A stretch of 38,967 nt of DNA from a bacterium (GCA_006226965.1 SBGQ01000049.1:1-38967), one strand, 5' to 3'; positions 18,701 to 28,239 are shown, numbered from the stretch's first letter. Numbers and translations: made by a program. The notes: generated from the letters alone by a model not told the origin.

Positions 18701-19359
18701 TACAACGATTAAAAAGAGAGCGTGAATTGATCGGTTTTTATTTGAGTGCGCATCCATTGGATAAATTCAAAGATGATATTCAATTGTTTACCACACACCC
18801 GATTAATAAAGAAGTTTTCCAAGCTTTGGAAGACGGTACCGAAATTACCATTGCAGGAATTATTACTACAGTGAGAAAGGGCAGAAACCAAAAAGGGCAG
18901 GATTACGCTTTTGTTACTCTCGAAGATGAAAACGATTCGATTGAACTCGGGTTTTTCAGGAAATCGTACGATTCGTTTAACCACATGTTGGTTGAAGACA
19001 ATTTGGTTCTGATACAGTGTAAAATTTCTAAACGTGATGACCAAGCCGCACGATTATATGTAAATAATCTGGAGCGCTTGGAAAGTATGCGCGAAAATAA
19101 CTTGGGCAAAATTCGGGTTCGTCTGAAATTAAAAACAGAAGAAATTAGTGTGATGGACTTGGAAATCATAACGTCATTATTGGCTTCAAATAAAGGTAAA
19201 GTACCATTGTCATTGGATATTTTTACGCCATCTATTCAGCGACCTATTCGTATGAATGCCCGCAAGTTTGTTATTGACCCGACAGATGATTTAATTACTC
19301 AGTTACGAAATATCGTTGGCGATGAAAGTGTTCTTTTTGAGAAAATAAACATGAATTAA
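15757..19359 (+). CDS. dnaE: DNA polymerase III subunit alpha
   Basis: The replicative DNA polymerase catalytic subunit, 1200 residues, close to the usual 1160-1200 for the family. N-terminal PHP domain (HLHTHTQFSLLDGA at 5-18 and ITDHGNMFG), then the polymerase core with GPGRGSAAGS near 380, catalytic aspartates D419 and D421 in PDIDTDFDD, and a third, D602, in KMDFLGL. The fingers region includes the ALYRPGPLQYIPQF and KSHSTCYAFVAYQT segments, then helix-hairpin-helix, and an OB-fold near 1028-1100 (TIAGIITTVRKG). No proofreading exonuclease domain is present, so this is DnaE1-like rather than PolC. It is separated by 151 bp from the SDR gene and probably has its own promoter. I see no clear terminator after it. 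Confidence 0.97.
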   Translation: MKFSHLHTHTQFSLLDGAASIKKLYAKAIKDNMPAIAITDHGNMFGVFDFVAEAYNHKDANGNPLVKPIVGCEFYITEDRHRKSFSKEDKDPRHHQLFLAKNEIGYKNLVKMTSLGYIEGLYSKYPRIDKELVLKHHEGLIATTCCLGALVPQTILTKGEAEAEKEFLWWLDIFGEDYYVELQRHGIGEQEKVNEILLKFAKKHNVKIIASNDSHYVDQQDANAHDILLCINTGEKQSTPGFDDFINDDTQVKNRRFKFPNDQFFFKTTEQMSKTFGDLPQAIDNTNEIVDKVTALKLKRDILLPNYQVPIEFTSQDDYLVHLTWQGAKQRYSELTPAIEERINFELHTIKTMGFAGYFLIVSDFIKAGRDLGVFVGPGRGSAAGSVVAYCIGITNIDPMKYGLLFERFLNPDRKSMPDIDTDFDDEGRQKVIDYVVKKYGKNQVAHIVTYGTMAAKMSIKDVARVIDLPLAESNALAKLVPDKPGISLKRVLHAPITESEKKDSSEKALSEKEGLRDEDLVNVREIRKIYDDESDLRSSILKEAEILEGSVRNTGIHAAGIIIAPDDLTNILPVAATKDVELLITQYEGSIIEDAGVIKMDFLGLKTLTIIKTALKLIKKNYGVEIEIDSIPLDDKKTYELYQRGETNATFQFESTGMQKYLRDLKPDVFEDLIAMNALYRPGPLQYIPQFINRKLGKEEIIYDLPEQQEYLEETYGVTVYQEQVMLLSQKLAGFTKGDADVLRKAMGKKQKAVLDKMKIKFMEGALQKGLPEAKLEKVWTDWEAFAQYAFNKSHSTCYAFVAYQTGYLKAHYPAEYMAAVLTHNMNDIKKVSFFMEEARRMGIAVDPPSINTGEAEFTVVDGRIQYGLVAIKGVGTAAVEGLVEERNKNGKYKSIFECVSRNDMRSMNRKTLESLIQAGAFDSLHMNRAQLIESLDDVVNYSARLQHEKAMSQASLFGGNTNGSFLAEPKLRDIPAWTNLQRLKRERELIGFYLSAHPLDKFKDDIQLFTTHPINKEVFQALEDGTEITIAGIITTVRKGRNQKGQDYAFVTLEDENDSIELGFFRKSYDSFNHMLVEDNLVLIQCKISKRDDQAARLYVNNLERLESMRENNLGKIRVRLKLKTEEISVMDLEIITSLLASNKGKVPLSLDIFTPSIQRPIRMNARKFVIDPTDDLITQLRNIVGDESVLFEKINMN

Positions 19360-19542
19360 CGACTTTATTTCGTTGATGACGAAAATTCGTTGTTTTAAAT
19401 CACGTATTTCTCGAATAGTTTCTTATGTCTGTTAGTTGGCATTTTTGCACTCGATATTGTTGAATGCTGAAGAAATTATTACGTATTGAGACTATATTAA
19501 AATTCAAACGAAATTCGTCGATTTTATCCTGTTAAATAGACA

Positions 19543-19574
19543 TAAAAAAAGCGCGATACATGCGTACCGCGCTT
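19543..19574 (-). terminator. Rho-independent terminator of pckG
   Basis: On the minus strand, AAGCGCG(G)TAC and GTA(T)CGCGCTT form an interrupted GC-rich stem followed by seven T. It lies about 40 nt beyond the pckG stop. Confidence 0.88.
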
Positions 19575-19610
19575 CACTAACTAACCTCAGAACAATAGAG
19601 GATCTTGGTT

Positions 19611-21482
19611 TTATCTTTCAGCGGCTAATGTCCATTTGTTTGGTGAACGCCATACGCTTGAAAGTAATAATTCGCGCATATAGAAAAACTCTTTTGGAAG
19701 TTTGTCATAGAGTTTTTCGAATAACTCTTCATGAGAAAGAATTTCTTTTTTCCATGATTCAGCATCGATTTCCATTAAGTTATTAAATTCTTCTTCAGAG
19801 AAATCTAAACCTGTCCAGTCGATATCTTTATAACGTGGCATCCATCCTAGTGGAGATTCAACCGCAGCTGTGCGACCTTTAACACGGTCGATAATCCATT
19901 TCAGAACACGCATGTTTTCGCCAAAGCCCGGCCATAAGAATTTTCCGTCTTTGTCTTTTCTGAACCAGTTTACTCCGAAAATTCTTGGAGGATTTGCAAT
20001 ATTGCGTCCGAATTGTAACCAGTGGTTGAAGTAATCAGCCATATGGTAACCGCAGAATGGAAGCATTGCAAATGGGTCGCGACGAACAGCCCCGATGTTA
20101 CCAAAAGCAGCAGCAGTCATTTCAGAACCCATGGTTGCAGCCATATACACACCGAAATTCCAGTTAGCAGATTGATAAACCAAAGGAACGGTTGTAGAAC
20201 GGCGTCCGCCCACAATAAACGCTGAAATCGGAACACCCGCAGGATTTTCGGCTTCGTTATCTAACACAGGGTTGTTGGCCATCGGTGCAGTGAAACGAGC
20301 ATTTGGGTGAGCCACCGGCTGACCATTAGCTGGATCGTGAACCTGACCTTTCCAGTTAATGGTGCCAGCTGGTGGAGTATTGCTTAAACCTTCCCACCAA
20401 ACATCACCATCTGGAGTAATACCGCAGTTAGTGAAAATGGTATCACGTTTACATGATTCCATCGCATTGGGGTTAGATTTATAGTTTGTTCCGGGAGCTA
20501 CGCCAAAGTAACCTGCTTCAGGGTTTATAGCGAATAAACCGTCTTTTTTAGGTTTTATCCATGCAATATCATCACCAACAGTTGTGATTTTCCATCCTTG
20601 GAAAGAATCGGGAGGAATAAGCATGGCAAAGTTTGTTTTACCGCATGCAGATGGGAAAGCAGCAGCTACATAGGTTTTTTCACCTTCTGGGCTTTCGGCG
20701 CCTAAGATGAGCATGTGTTCAGCTAACCAGCCTTCATCTCTCGCCATGGTAGATGCAATGCGCAACGCAAAACATTTTTTACCTAATAAAGCATTCCCGC
20801 CGTATCCTGATCCGTAAGAAATAATCAGTTTTTCTTCTGGAAAGTGAGTAATGTATTTTTCAGTTGGATTACATGGCCATAAAGCATCTTCCTGACCTTC
20901 TTCGAGTGGAGCACCAACGGTATGAACACATTTTACGTATTCGCCGTTTTCTCCCAAAACATCAAGAACTTTTGCACCCATTCGAGTCATTATCTTCATG
21001 TTTACTACAACATACTCAGAGTCGGTGATTTCCACTCCAATTTGAGCAATGTCTGAGCCTATTGGACCCATGCTATAAGGAATTACATATAATGTACGTC
21101 CTTTCATGGCGCCTTTTAACAATCCGTTTAAGATGTCTTTCATTTCGCGTGGATCCATCCAGTTATTGGTTGGGCCTGCATCAGATTTTCTTAAAGAACA
21201 GATAAAAGTACGGTCTTCAACACGAGCAACGTCTGATGGGTCAGAGAAGCAAGCGAAGCTGTTTGGTCTTTTTTCCGGATTTAACTTTACAAACGTTCCT
21301 TTATCAACTAAACGTTGACATAATTCGATATACTCTTCTTCAGAACCGTCGCACCAATAAACGGAATCTGGTTGAAGATAATTGGCCATTTGGTTTACCC
21401 ATTGTTCAAGCTCTGTGTGTTTCAAGTTGGCCGGCTTTTTTGTGTGATTGATCATGATTTCTCCAAGTGTATTAACTAACAT
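19611..21482 (-). CDS. pckG: Phosphoenolpyruvate carboxykinase (GTP)
   Basis: Converts oxaloacetate and GTP to phosphoenolpyruvate and CO2, the entry to gluconeogenesis. The 623-residue length and motifs are of the GTP class: P-loop PSACGKTN (277-284) with the hyper-reactive C280, VGDDIAWI for metal binding, [16 protein letters not shown] (221-236), and [11 protein letters not shown] with [11 protein letters not shown] further on. ATP-class enzymes (about 530 residues) lack these. Two in-frame ATGs are plausible, at 21482 and at 21455 (residue 10); each has GGAG placed exactly 5 nt ahead. I keep the longer form. A terminator follows, and 262 bp separate it from the divergent DUF4175 gene, leaving room for a regulated promoter. 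Confidence 0.95.
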   Translation of the reverse strand: MLVNTLGEIMINHTKKPANLKHTELEQWVNQMANYLQPDSVYWCDGSEEEYIELCQRLVDKGTFVKLNPEKRPNSFACFSDPSDVARVEDRTFICSLRKSDAGPTNNWMDPREMKDILNGLLKGAMKGRTLYVIPYSMGPIGSDIAQIGVEITDSEYVVVNMKIMTRMGAKVLDVLGENGEYVKCVHTVGAPLEEGQEDALWPCNPTEKYITHFPEEKLIISYGSGYGGNALLGKKCFALRIASTMARDEGWLAEHMLILGAESPEGEKTYVAAAFPSACGKTNFAMLIPPDSFQGWKITTVGDDIAWIKPKKDGLFAINPEAGYFGVAPGTNYKSNPNAMESCKRDTIFTNCGITPDGDVWWEGLSNTPPAGTINWKGQVHDPANGQPVAHPNARFTAPMANNPVLDNEAENPAGVPISAFIVGGRRSTTVPLVYQSANWNFGVYMAATMGSEMTAAAFGNIGAVRRDPFAMLPFCGYHMADYFNHWLQFGRNIANPPRIFGVNWFRKDKDGKFLWPGFGENMRVLKWIIDRVKGRTAAVESPLGWMPRYKDIDWTGLDFSEEEFNNLMEIDAESWKKEILSHEELFEKLYDKLPKEFFYMRELLLSSVWRSPNKWTLAAER

Positions 21483-21744
21483 AATATCTCCGGTATTTAG
21501 GTAAAGGTTAAGTTGGATTCCTTTGTTTCTAATTTAAGACTCAAATAGCTTAAATGTGAATTAAAGTGTCATGTTTACCTGGAAATCCTTCGAAGCGTTT
21601 CCATAAGATAAGATGCTGAGAGACGTGAGACAATGGAGTCTTTATTGTGTTTTTGTTATAAAAAAGCACATTTTTACATACAATATTCTTCAAGAAAGAG
21701 GGTATTGAGTTGTCAAACAACAGGCATTTAGGTATGTTTTCACG

Positions 21745-24700
21745 ATGACAAATTCACCTGAAAAACAAAGTCGAAATTTATTTGATTTAACCCGAGATGC
21801 TCACCATACGTTTGTGTGGCATCAGAAAATGCACATTGCTAAAAACGGGTTAATTAACGGTTTTATCGGGTTAATTGCGTATGTATATCTGGAATCAGCC
21901 TTTTATCTGAGTGCACCTGCGAAAATGGTAATTCTGGGAATTACGGTTTTTGCGGCATTACTTGGATTCATCTATCGATACAAAAAATTTGAACTGAAAA
22001 ATTATGCAGCATTTTATCGTTATGCTTCAAAATCTATTCAGGTTCCTGAGCTTAGTTATGCCATTGATTTACATGAATCAGAACAAAAAACACAATTATC
22101 GGAGTCTGCGTTATCGCAGTTGGTGAATCAGTTGCAGGGAATGCAAATTGAACAAAAAATCGCCGAGTTTTTAAAAACCAATGAGTTTGCACATCAAAAC
22201 AGAATCGTTCGGAATAGTGTAGTAAGCAGTTTCGCTATCATCTTAATCCCACTGTTTTTAACTGATAACGGTTTGAAACGAGTGTTAACTTTCTGGCATG
22301 GTTTTCAACCGCCGAATCCGTTTCATTATGTGATTCAACCGGGAAATACAATCACGGAACAAGGCGCAAAATTGACTATTCAAGTTCAGTTTATGGGGGA
22401 ATTGCCGCAGAAAACGTATGTGGAATATAAAACTGACATCGAATCAGATTATCGGATTTACAGTTTAGTTTTTGTTGATTCTGTTTTCAGTACGGAATCT
22501 ATTCAACAAATTGAGCAGGCAAGTTACAGAGTTATAATGGACGGTTACCGCTCCGATGAATACACGATTCAGGTGCAAACTCGTCCGCGTTTTGATTCCT
22601 TATTGGTGCAAATTAAACCGCCTGCTTATACTCAATTAGAATCTCAGGACTATGCTTACCCGATTAATGCCATTGAGGCGCCTATAGGTTCCGAGATTCA
22701 TATACAGGCATATGTTAACAAACCAATTGCCTTGCTTAGAGTGGTTTCATCAAATTTAATACACCAAGATTCCAGAGAAATTAAAGACGTTTTTAAAGCA
22801 TCGGCAATTTTAAAACAAGCAGATACTCTTTCCTTTAGTTTGTTGGATTACAATGCGTTATCAAACGAAAATACTTATCCGATTCAGTTTGAGCCAATAC
22901 AAGATGCTTACCCGACGGTGAATATATATCAACCTTCAACAACATTAAGTTTAGCGAATCCGGATACGGTGCAATTGTCGTATGAAATTTCTGATGATTA
23001 CGGAATTCGTTTAGTTCAACTAAAATGGGAAGTAAAACACGTTTTTGTGAATCAGCCTGAAAAAGGTTCTAAAGTAATAACACCATCTAAAAAACAAGGA
23101 TTTGTAGATTACACTTGGGATTTGAAATCACTCAATTTACGTCCGCAAGATGAAATGACGTATTGGTTAGAAGTTTGGGATAATGACCAAATTAACGGCT
23201 CAAAATCATCCAAATCGCAAACTCAACTTATAAAAGTGCCGTCTTTAACCGAGCAGTTTTTGGGAGAGCAGGAGACAGAGTCACAGATTGATAATACGTT
23301 TACAGAAGTTGATGAACGTATGAAACAAATGAATCAGCAGTATCAGGATTTTCTTCAAAAATTGGCTGAAAATCCGTCTAAAATAACTGAAAACCAGAGA
23401 AATCTGGAAGATGTTAAATCACAGCAGGAAAAGATAAATTCAAAGATTGACGAGTTGAATAAGCAGTTTGATGACCTGAAAAATCAACTTAACGAATCGA
23501 ATCAACTTTCTGATGAAACCAAAGAAGCGTATGAGAATTTACAGGAATTAATAAGCGAAATTAAAGATGATGAGTTTTTAAAAGCACTTGAAGAACTTCA
23601 AAAATCGATGAATAATTTTGATCAGCGTTCTATTCAACAGGCGTTGCAGCAGATTAAGTTTGATGAAGAAAAGTATAAAGAGCGCATAAATCGCACGATG
23701 GAGTTGTTTAAACAGGTTAAACTCAATGCCGATTTAGACCGACTCGAAAAAGCGTTGGATCAGTTAGCAAACAAGCAGGAAAATTTAGAAAACGACTCAA
23801 CCAAGACGAATGATGAAGCAAAAGCCATGCAGGATCAGCTTCAAAAAGAGCTGGAGAATATTCAGAAAATGGCTGAAAAGTTAAGTGAGAATCCGCCGGA
23901 AAGAATGCAGGAGCAGGTGAATGATTTAAAAAGTGAGATGAAGCAAGACATGGAGGATGCCGGGCAGGATATGCAGGATGCAAGCGAGCAACTTCAGCAA
24001 AATCAGAGAGAAAAAGCAAAATCAAGCCAAAAAAGCGCAAAACAGAAAATGAAAAAAATGAAGGAAATGGCTTCGTCTTTCAAACAGCAAATGAACCAAA
24101 GTCAGGAGTCAATTGATAAGTTTGCCTTGGAAAATATTCTTACCCAGCTCATTTTATTATCTGAAACACAGGAAAATATTGGCTTAAAAACCGACGACTT
24201 AGATCAGAAATCGAACGGATTTGTACAACAAGCGCGTTCGCAACAGCTTATTAATAAAGTGTTTACACAAGTTGGCGATTCCTTGTATAGAGTTTCTACT
24301 GTGAATGCATCGCTTTCAAACAAAGTACTCGAAAAGAAGAATGAAGTAGCCAAACAGCTTGATAAAAGCATAACTGCTCTAACTGAAAGAGATCGCCAAA
24401 ACGCCTTGATTTTGGTGCGTCAATCAATGGGTGGAATTAATGATTTAGCTTCTATGATTGTGAGCATTTTAGAGCAATCGTCTAATGAAAATGGCGGCGG
24501 TGGTGGTGGCGGAATGTCAGCTGACGATATGATGGAGCAATTACAGAATATGCAGGGTCAACAACAGCAGTTAAATCAACAATTGCAGGAAATGTTGAAC
24601 GATATGCAAGGGAATAGAATGTCTCAATCACAAATGGAGCGCATGGAACAGTTGTCTAAAATGCAGGATCAAATAAGAAAGCAATTAGAAGAGTTACAAA

Positions 24701-25068
24701 AAAACGGTTCTTTTGAGCAAGGTGACCGAGTTTTAAGTGATTTGCAACGTATGGCTGAAGAAATGGAAGACGCCATAAATGATATGCGTGGCGGAAGAAC
24801 AGACCGTTTAATGTTGCAACGTCAACAAAATATTTTATCGAGAATGCTGCAAGCTGAAAAAGCTATTGATGAGCGCGATGAAGATGAAAAACGCAAAGGT
24901 GAGACAGCTAAAGAAGTGATTCAATCCCAACCGCCGACTATGACTTTAGAAGAGCTTAGAAAAAAGATTTTATTGCAATTACAGAATGGCGAATTGACGC
25001 CTTACAGCAAGGATTATCAGAACTTGATTGACTTGTATTTCAAAGAGTTAGAGCGAAGAATCAACTAA
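21745..25068 (+). CDS. DUF4175-like membrane-anchored coiled-coil protein
   Basis: A 1107-residue protein. Three hydrophobic segments lie near the N-terminus (about 35-55, 60-78 and 157-174), followed by a beta-rich region of about 200-500 that reads like repeated Ig-like extracytoplasmic domains, then a long coiled-coil rich in Q, N, E, K and M (about 505-800). A seven-glycine linker (about 917-923) separates this from a second Q/M-rich helical part ending in SRMLQAEKAIDERDEDEKRK, a signature I associate with the DUF4175 family common in Bacteroidota. The family has no settled function; a structural or envelope role is inferred from the architecture. It is transcribed alone, upstream of and convergent with the sugar transferase gene, with only 8 bp between the stops. 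Confidence 0.82.
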   Translation: MTNSPEKQSRNLFDLTRDAHHTFVWHQKMHIAKNGLINGFIGLIAYVYLESAFYLSAPAKMVILGITVFAALLGFIYRYKKFELKNYAAFYRYASKSIQVPELSYAIDLHESEQKTQLSESALSQLVNQLQGMQIEQKIAEFLKTNEFAHQNRIVRNSVVSSFAIILIPLFLTDNGLKRVLTFWHGFQPPNPFHYVIQPGNTITEQGAKLTIQVQFMGELPQKTYVEYKTDIESDYRIYSLVFVDSVFSTESIQQIEQASYRVIMDGYRSDEYTIQVQTRPRFDSLLVQIKPPAYTQLESQDYAYPINAIEAPIGSEIHIQAYVNKPIALLRVVSSNLIHQDSREIKDVFKASAILKQADTLSFSLLDYNALSNENTYPIQFEPIQDAYPTVNIYQPSTTLSLANPDTVQLSYEISDDYGIRLVQLKWEVKHVFVNQPEKGSKVITPSKKQGFVDYTWDLKSLNLRPQDEMTYWLEVWDNDQINGSKSSKSQTQLIKVPSLTEQFLGEQETESQIDNTFTEVDERMKQMNQQYQDFLQKLAENPSKITENQRNLEDVKSQQEKINSKIDELNKQFDDLKNQLNESNQLSDETKEAYENLQELISEIKDDEFLKALEELQKSMNNFDQRSIQQALQQIKFDEEKYKERINRTMELFKQVKLNADLDRLEKALDQLANKQENLENDSTKTNDEAKAMQDQLQKELENIQKMAEKLSENPPERMQEQVNDLKSEMKQDMEDAGQDMQDASEQLQQNQREKAKSSQKSAKQKMKKMKEMASSFKQQMNQSQESIDKFALENILTQLILLSETQENIGLKTDDLDQKSNGFVQQARSQQLINKVFTQVGDSLYRVSTVNASLSNKVLEKKNEVAKQLDKSITALTERDRQNALILVRQSMGGINDLASMIVSILEQSSNENGGGGGGGMSADDMMEQLQNMQGQQQQLNQQLQEMLNDMQGNRMSQSQMERMEQLSKMQDQIRKQLEELQKNGSFEQGDRVLSDLQRMAEEMEDAINDMRGGRTDRLMLQRQQNILSRMLQAEKAIDERDEDEKRKGETAKEVIQSQPPTMTLEELRKKILLQLQNGELTPYSKDYQNLIDLYFKELERRIN

Positions 25069-25076
25069 AAAGAAGA

Positions 25077-25709
25077 TTATTTTAAAATTATAGCATCAAC
25101 ATTTTGAGTAGGTGTTTTAGTTGATTTTAATTGTAAATCGGGCATCATTTTGCCGTCGCTTGTATAAATGCCTTTTCGTAAAGCCCAAATAGGAAGCGTT
25201 TTAAATAGTATGTTGATGTCTAACCAAAAAGAGCGGTTATCGACATACCATGCGTCTAATGCCAGTTTTTCTTCCCAACCGATTTCATTTCTTCCATTAA
25301 CTTGCGCCCAGCCTGTGAGTCCGGGTTTTATCGAATGGCGGTGTTCAGAAATGTGTTCAGGTAATTCATTTTTGTAAGCCCAAATTAATGGACGTGGACC
25401 AATAAGTGACATTTCGCCTTTTAACACATTCCAAATTTGCGGAAGTTCATCTAAGCTCCAATCACGCAAAAAATGTCCGTTACTGGTAATGCGCAAATCA
25501 TCAGCCAAATTACTGTCCACTAGCATGGTTCTGATTTTGTAAATCTCGAACGGTTTTCCGTCTTTTCCGATTCGAGTTTGAGTATAAAAAACGGGCTTTT
25601 TATCTCGATAAAGTGTTCTTATGATGCTGTAAAACAACAATAAACCCCAAACCGGAAACCCAATAAACAAGAAAAGTAAATCCCTGGCGTAAATGCTTGC
25701 ATGCTTCAT
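25077..25709 (-). CDS. Bacterial sugar transferase (undecaprenyl-phosphate type)
   Basis: Transfers the first sugar-1-phosphate onto a lipid carrier to start exopolysaccharide or surface-glycan assembly. The roughly 210-residue protein has one N-terminal membrane segment (DLLFLFIGFPVWGLLLFYSI), the family start of the catalytic part PVFYTQTRIGKDGKPFEIYKIRTM-type motif, SLDELPQIWNVLKGEMSLIGPRP, and PGLTGWAQVNGR. It matches the short monotopic class rather than WbaP-sized proteins. I chose the ATG at 25707-25709; an upstream TTG (25748) would add 13 residues unlike the family. It lies downstream of the secreted-protein gene on the same strand (34 nt to the TTG, 73 nt to the ATG), probably in one transcript. 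Confidence 0.9.
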   Translation of the reverse strand: MKHASIYARDLLFLFIGFPVWGLLLFYSIIRTLYRDKKPVFYTQTRIGKDGKPFEIYKIRTMLVDSNLADDLRITSNGHFLRDWSLDELPQIWNVLKGEMSLIGPRPLIWAYKNELPEHISEHRHSIKPGLTGWAQVNGRNEIGWEEKLALDAWYVDNRSFWLDINILFKTLPIWALRKGIYTSDGKMMPDLQLKSTKTPTQNVDAIILK

Positions 25710-25782
25710 AAAACGGGTATCGGTAAGATTTGTATCAACTAAAGACAAATAAGAAAAAACTAATCAACAGAATAAAAATCGT

Positions 25783-26901
25783 TTAAAAAGCGGCAGTGAT
25801 TTTAAGTGTTGATCCAAGTCCTGAAATAGTGTAATTGCCGGATTTTATACGTTTTAACTGTAGCTTATGGCCGGATATGATTTTTGATGACAGTGTAGAT
25901 TCGTCTTTAGCAATTTTTCGTTTTCCCAAATGAACAGCTTGAACAGATAAACCTGAGATTTCATTTTCTGATGAATTCCCTTGCACTCCAATAAGCAGTT
26001 GGTCTTTGGCATCGTAAAAGGCTGCAACTAAAGGAATTCCACGAACGCTAGAACTACCAAGTCTTTCTTCATTTGATAGTTGATACACTTGCATTCTGGA
26101 GTCGCTATAAACAGTGATAAAAGATTTGGATTCGTCTAATGTTGCGCCTATTGCGGATTCAACATCAGCTTCAAGTTCAAATTTGGTCGACCCAAGTTCA
26201 TCAATCACTTTGACTAATGATGTTTTTCCGCCGGATTTTGAACTTACTAAAACACTCCACTTACCATCATTCGAATAAGAAAATCCAACAGGACTGGCTT
26301 TGGTTTCATAAGCTAAAGACGTTTTTTGATTTGAAAATGGATTTAATTCAGCCGCAGCTGAGTTTTTATTCCCTTGCATTTGAATCATTGGATTCGTTGC
26401 AATTAATGCATAGCTGTTAGGATTAATACCAAACTCAGATATTTTTTCGCCTTCAGTAGACCCCGCAGTATTGCTTAATGTGTTTATAAAATGTCCGTCC
26501 CAGTTATAGAACTCAAACGTTCCGATTGTATGACGAATCCCAACTAATAACTGATTGGTAAGAAAAATTGCTAAAGATTCATCAGTTTTGTCAAATGCAT
26601 TTACCTTGAATTGTGATAATTCATTTCCGCTTATATCGTACAAATGAATGGTTGCTTGATCCGTTCCATGCAGATACGTAACTAGATGTGTTCTTGATGG
26701 ATTAATAGCCCATAAATCATAAGAAAGCTCTTTGTTATTGCTCAATTTTAAAGAATACGGTTGAACAGATAAATTGCCTTTTTGCAGCTCAATGGTTGAG
26801 TTGCCGGATTGGGAAAGGCTAAGGTTTACTTTTTGTGAAAAACTGATTACAGGTAATAAAAACAATAAAAAAAGAAATTGAACAACAGATTTACGGGTCA
26901 T
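25783..26901 (-). CDS. Secreted protein of unknown function, possible beta-propeller
   Basis: A 372-residue protein with a clear signal peptide: MTRKSVVQ, a hydrophobic core FLFLLFLLPVISF, and cleavage likely after SFSQ. The mature part is rich in beta strands with repeated blocks such as YSNDGKWSVLVSS and LDESKSFITVYSDS, resembling WD40/PD40 propeller blades; that is a pattern impression, not a family match. No lipobox, catalytic motif or C-terminal sorting domain is seen. It is upstream of the sugar transferase on the same strand and divergent from a glycosyltransferase 59 bp away, so it may belong to surface-glycan biology. I do not recognise it. Confidence 0.7.
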   Translation of the reverse strand: MTRKSVVQFLFLLFLLPVISFSQKVNLSLSQSGNSTIELQKGNLSVQPYSLKLSNNKELSYDLWAINPSRTHLVTYLHGTDQATIHLYDISGNELSQFKVNAFDKTDESLAIFLTNQLLVGIRHTIGTFEFYNWDGHFINTLSNTAGSTEGEKISEFGINPNSYALIATNPMIQMQGNKNSAAAELNPFSNQKTSLAYETKASPVGFSYSNDGKWSVLVSSKSGGKTSLVKVIDELGSTKFELEADVESAIGATLDESKSFITVYSDSRMQVYQLSNEERLGSSSVRGIPLVAAFYDAKDQLLIGVQGNSSENEISGLSVQAVHLGKRKIAKDESTLSSKIISGHKLQLKRIKSGNYTISGLGSTLKITAAF

Positions 26902-26960
26902 TACTACTATATTTTTGTAAGATTTTTAAAAAGATACTAATTATAGGTTAAACGGTCGGA

Positions 26961-28091
26961 ATGATTGGATTTTTAAGTGTATTTCCTCCGTACAGAGGTG
27001 GCATTAGTCGTTTTAGTGATTACGTTTTACATGAGTTAAATCAATATGAAAAAACGATACCTATCAATTATTCTAAGCAATACCCGAGTTTGCTTTTTCC
27101 GGGGAAAACTCAGTTAGATGCACATTTTAAAGGACATTCATCTGTTCGATTTTTACACGCTTATAATCCGTTAAACTGGTTTAAAAGTATAGATGGTATT
27201 TTGGATGAGCCGGTTTCACATTTGATTTACACGCATTGGCATCCATTTTTTACACCATCAACCTTATCGTTTATAAAAAGAGTGAAGAGAAAGCATCCGC
27301 ATGTAAAAGTGAGTGGAATCGTGCATAATGTGTTGCCACATGAGAAGTTCCCGTTTCAAGAAACCTTAGTAAATCAGTTATTTAAAAAATCAGATAGAGT
27401 ATTCACCTTGTCTACTCAAGGTTCAGGTGCGATGCAGCAATTTGATGGAAATCTTGATAAGGTAGTACAGTTATACCATCCCATTTATGAAGCCCAGCCT
27501 ATCCAAGCTGATAAGCCAAACCTTAGAAAGAAATGGGGGATACCGGAAGATGCTTTTGTGGTATTATTCTTTGGATTGATTCGCGAGTATAAAGGATTGA
27601 GTTTACTAATTGAAGCGTTTAATAAAGTGGCTGAACAAAGAAAAGATATTCATGTTTTAGTTGCAGGAGAGTTTTACGAGCCTCAGTCTGAATATGAAGA
27701 ACAGATTCAACCTGAGTTCATGAATCGTGTACATATTTATAATCAATTTCTAAGTAATGAAGAGGCTGGGGAAGTTTTATCGCTAGCTGATATATTAACA
27801 CTTCCCTATAAACATGCAACTCAAAGTGGGGTTCTGGCAGATGCTATTGCGTATGAGTTACCTGCAATTGCCACTAATCAACCGGGATTTACAGACTTTA
27901 TTACACATGAAAACAATGGAATTATATTAAAAGAGTACAATTCTGATGAACTGGCTGATGTATTAAGAAAAATAAATCTTACAAGAATTGCTGATTTAAG
28001 AGCAGGATTAAAGGATTTGAAGCAAAGATTTAGTTGGCAGATGTTTGGTGAAGAATTATTTAAAAAACTAAGCGAAATTGAATTGACATGA
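26961..28091 (+). CDS. Glycosyltransferase, GT4-like
   Basis: A 376-residue GT-B glycosyltransferase. The N-terminal half starts FLSVFPPYRGGISRFSDYV (4-22), the glycine-rich acceptor-side loop of group 1 enzymes. The C-terminal half has VLFFGLIREYKGLSLLIEAF and the nucleotide-sugar site LPYKHATQSGVLADAIAYELPAIATN, where the usual E-x7-E is replaced by a QSG-type motif seen in a subset of the family. Donor and acceptor sugars cannot be read from sequence. It is divergent from the secreted-protein gene and ends 74 bp before the tRNA array. Position suggests extension of a surface glycan begun by the neighbouring sugar transferase. Confidence 0.86.
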   Translation: MIGFLSVFPPYRGGISRFSDYVLHELNQYEKTIPINYSKQYPSLLFPGKTQLDAHFKGHSSVRFLHAYNPLNWFKSIDGILDEPVSHLIYTHWHPFFTPSTLSFIKRVKRKHPHVKVSGIVHNVLPHEKFPFQETLVNQLFKKSDRVFTLSTQGSGAMQQFDGNLDKVVQLYHPIYEAQPIQADKPNLRKKWGIPEDAFVVLFFGLIREYKGLSLLIEAFNKVAEQRKDIHVLVAGEFYEPQSEYEEQIQPEFMNRVHIYNQFLSNEEAGEVLSLADILTLPYKHATQSGVLADAIAYELPAIATNQPGFTDFITHENNGIILKEYNSDELADVLRKINLTRIADLRAGLKDLKQRFSWQMFGEELFKKLSEIELT

Positions 28092-28165
28092 ACGGGTGAA
28101 TCACCGTATCTTTCGTGTCTCTAATAAATCCGATGATTGATTAGAGTGTTAGCTTGCTAACAAAT

Positions 28166-28239
28166 CGGGGCGTAGCGCAGTCCGGTAGCGCATCTGCTTT
28201 GGGAGCAGAGGGTCGCAGGTTCAAATCCTGTCGCCCCGA
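28166..28239 (+). tRNA. tRNA-Pro (anticodon TGG)
   Basis: Acceptor arms CGGGGCG (28166-28172) and CGCCCCG (28232-28238) pair fully, discriminator A. Anticodon stem TCTGC/GCAGA with loop TTTGGGA gives TGG. CCA is not encoded. First of six tRNAs. Confidence 0.96.

Noticed and set aside
19379-19518. Two small palindromes, ACGAAAATTCGT and ACGAAATTCGT, behind dnaE
   Set aside because: Arms are only 5 bp in AT-rich DNA, and they neither form a terminator nor match a known operator.
23723-24040. 105-codon minus-strand frame opposite the DUF4175 gene
   Set aside because: It results from the skewed Q/K/E-rich coding sequence on the other strand; no start signal or family pattern.
25710-25748. TTG start giving 13 extra residues on the sugar transferase
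   Set aside because: The ATG at 25709 gives the usual short N-terminus before the membrane segment; the extension is unlike the family.
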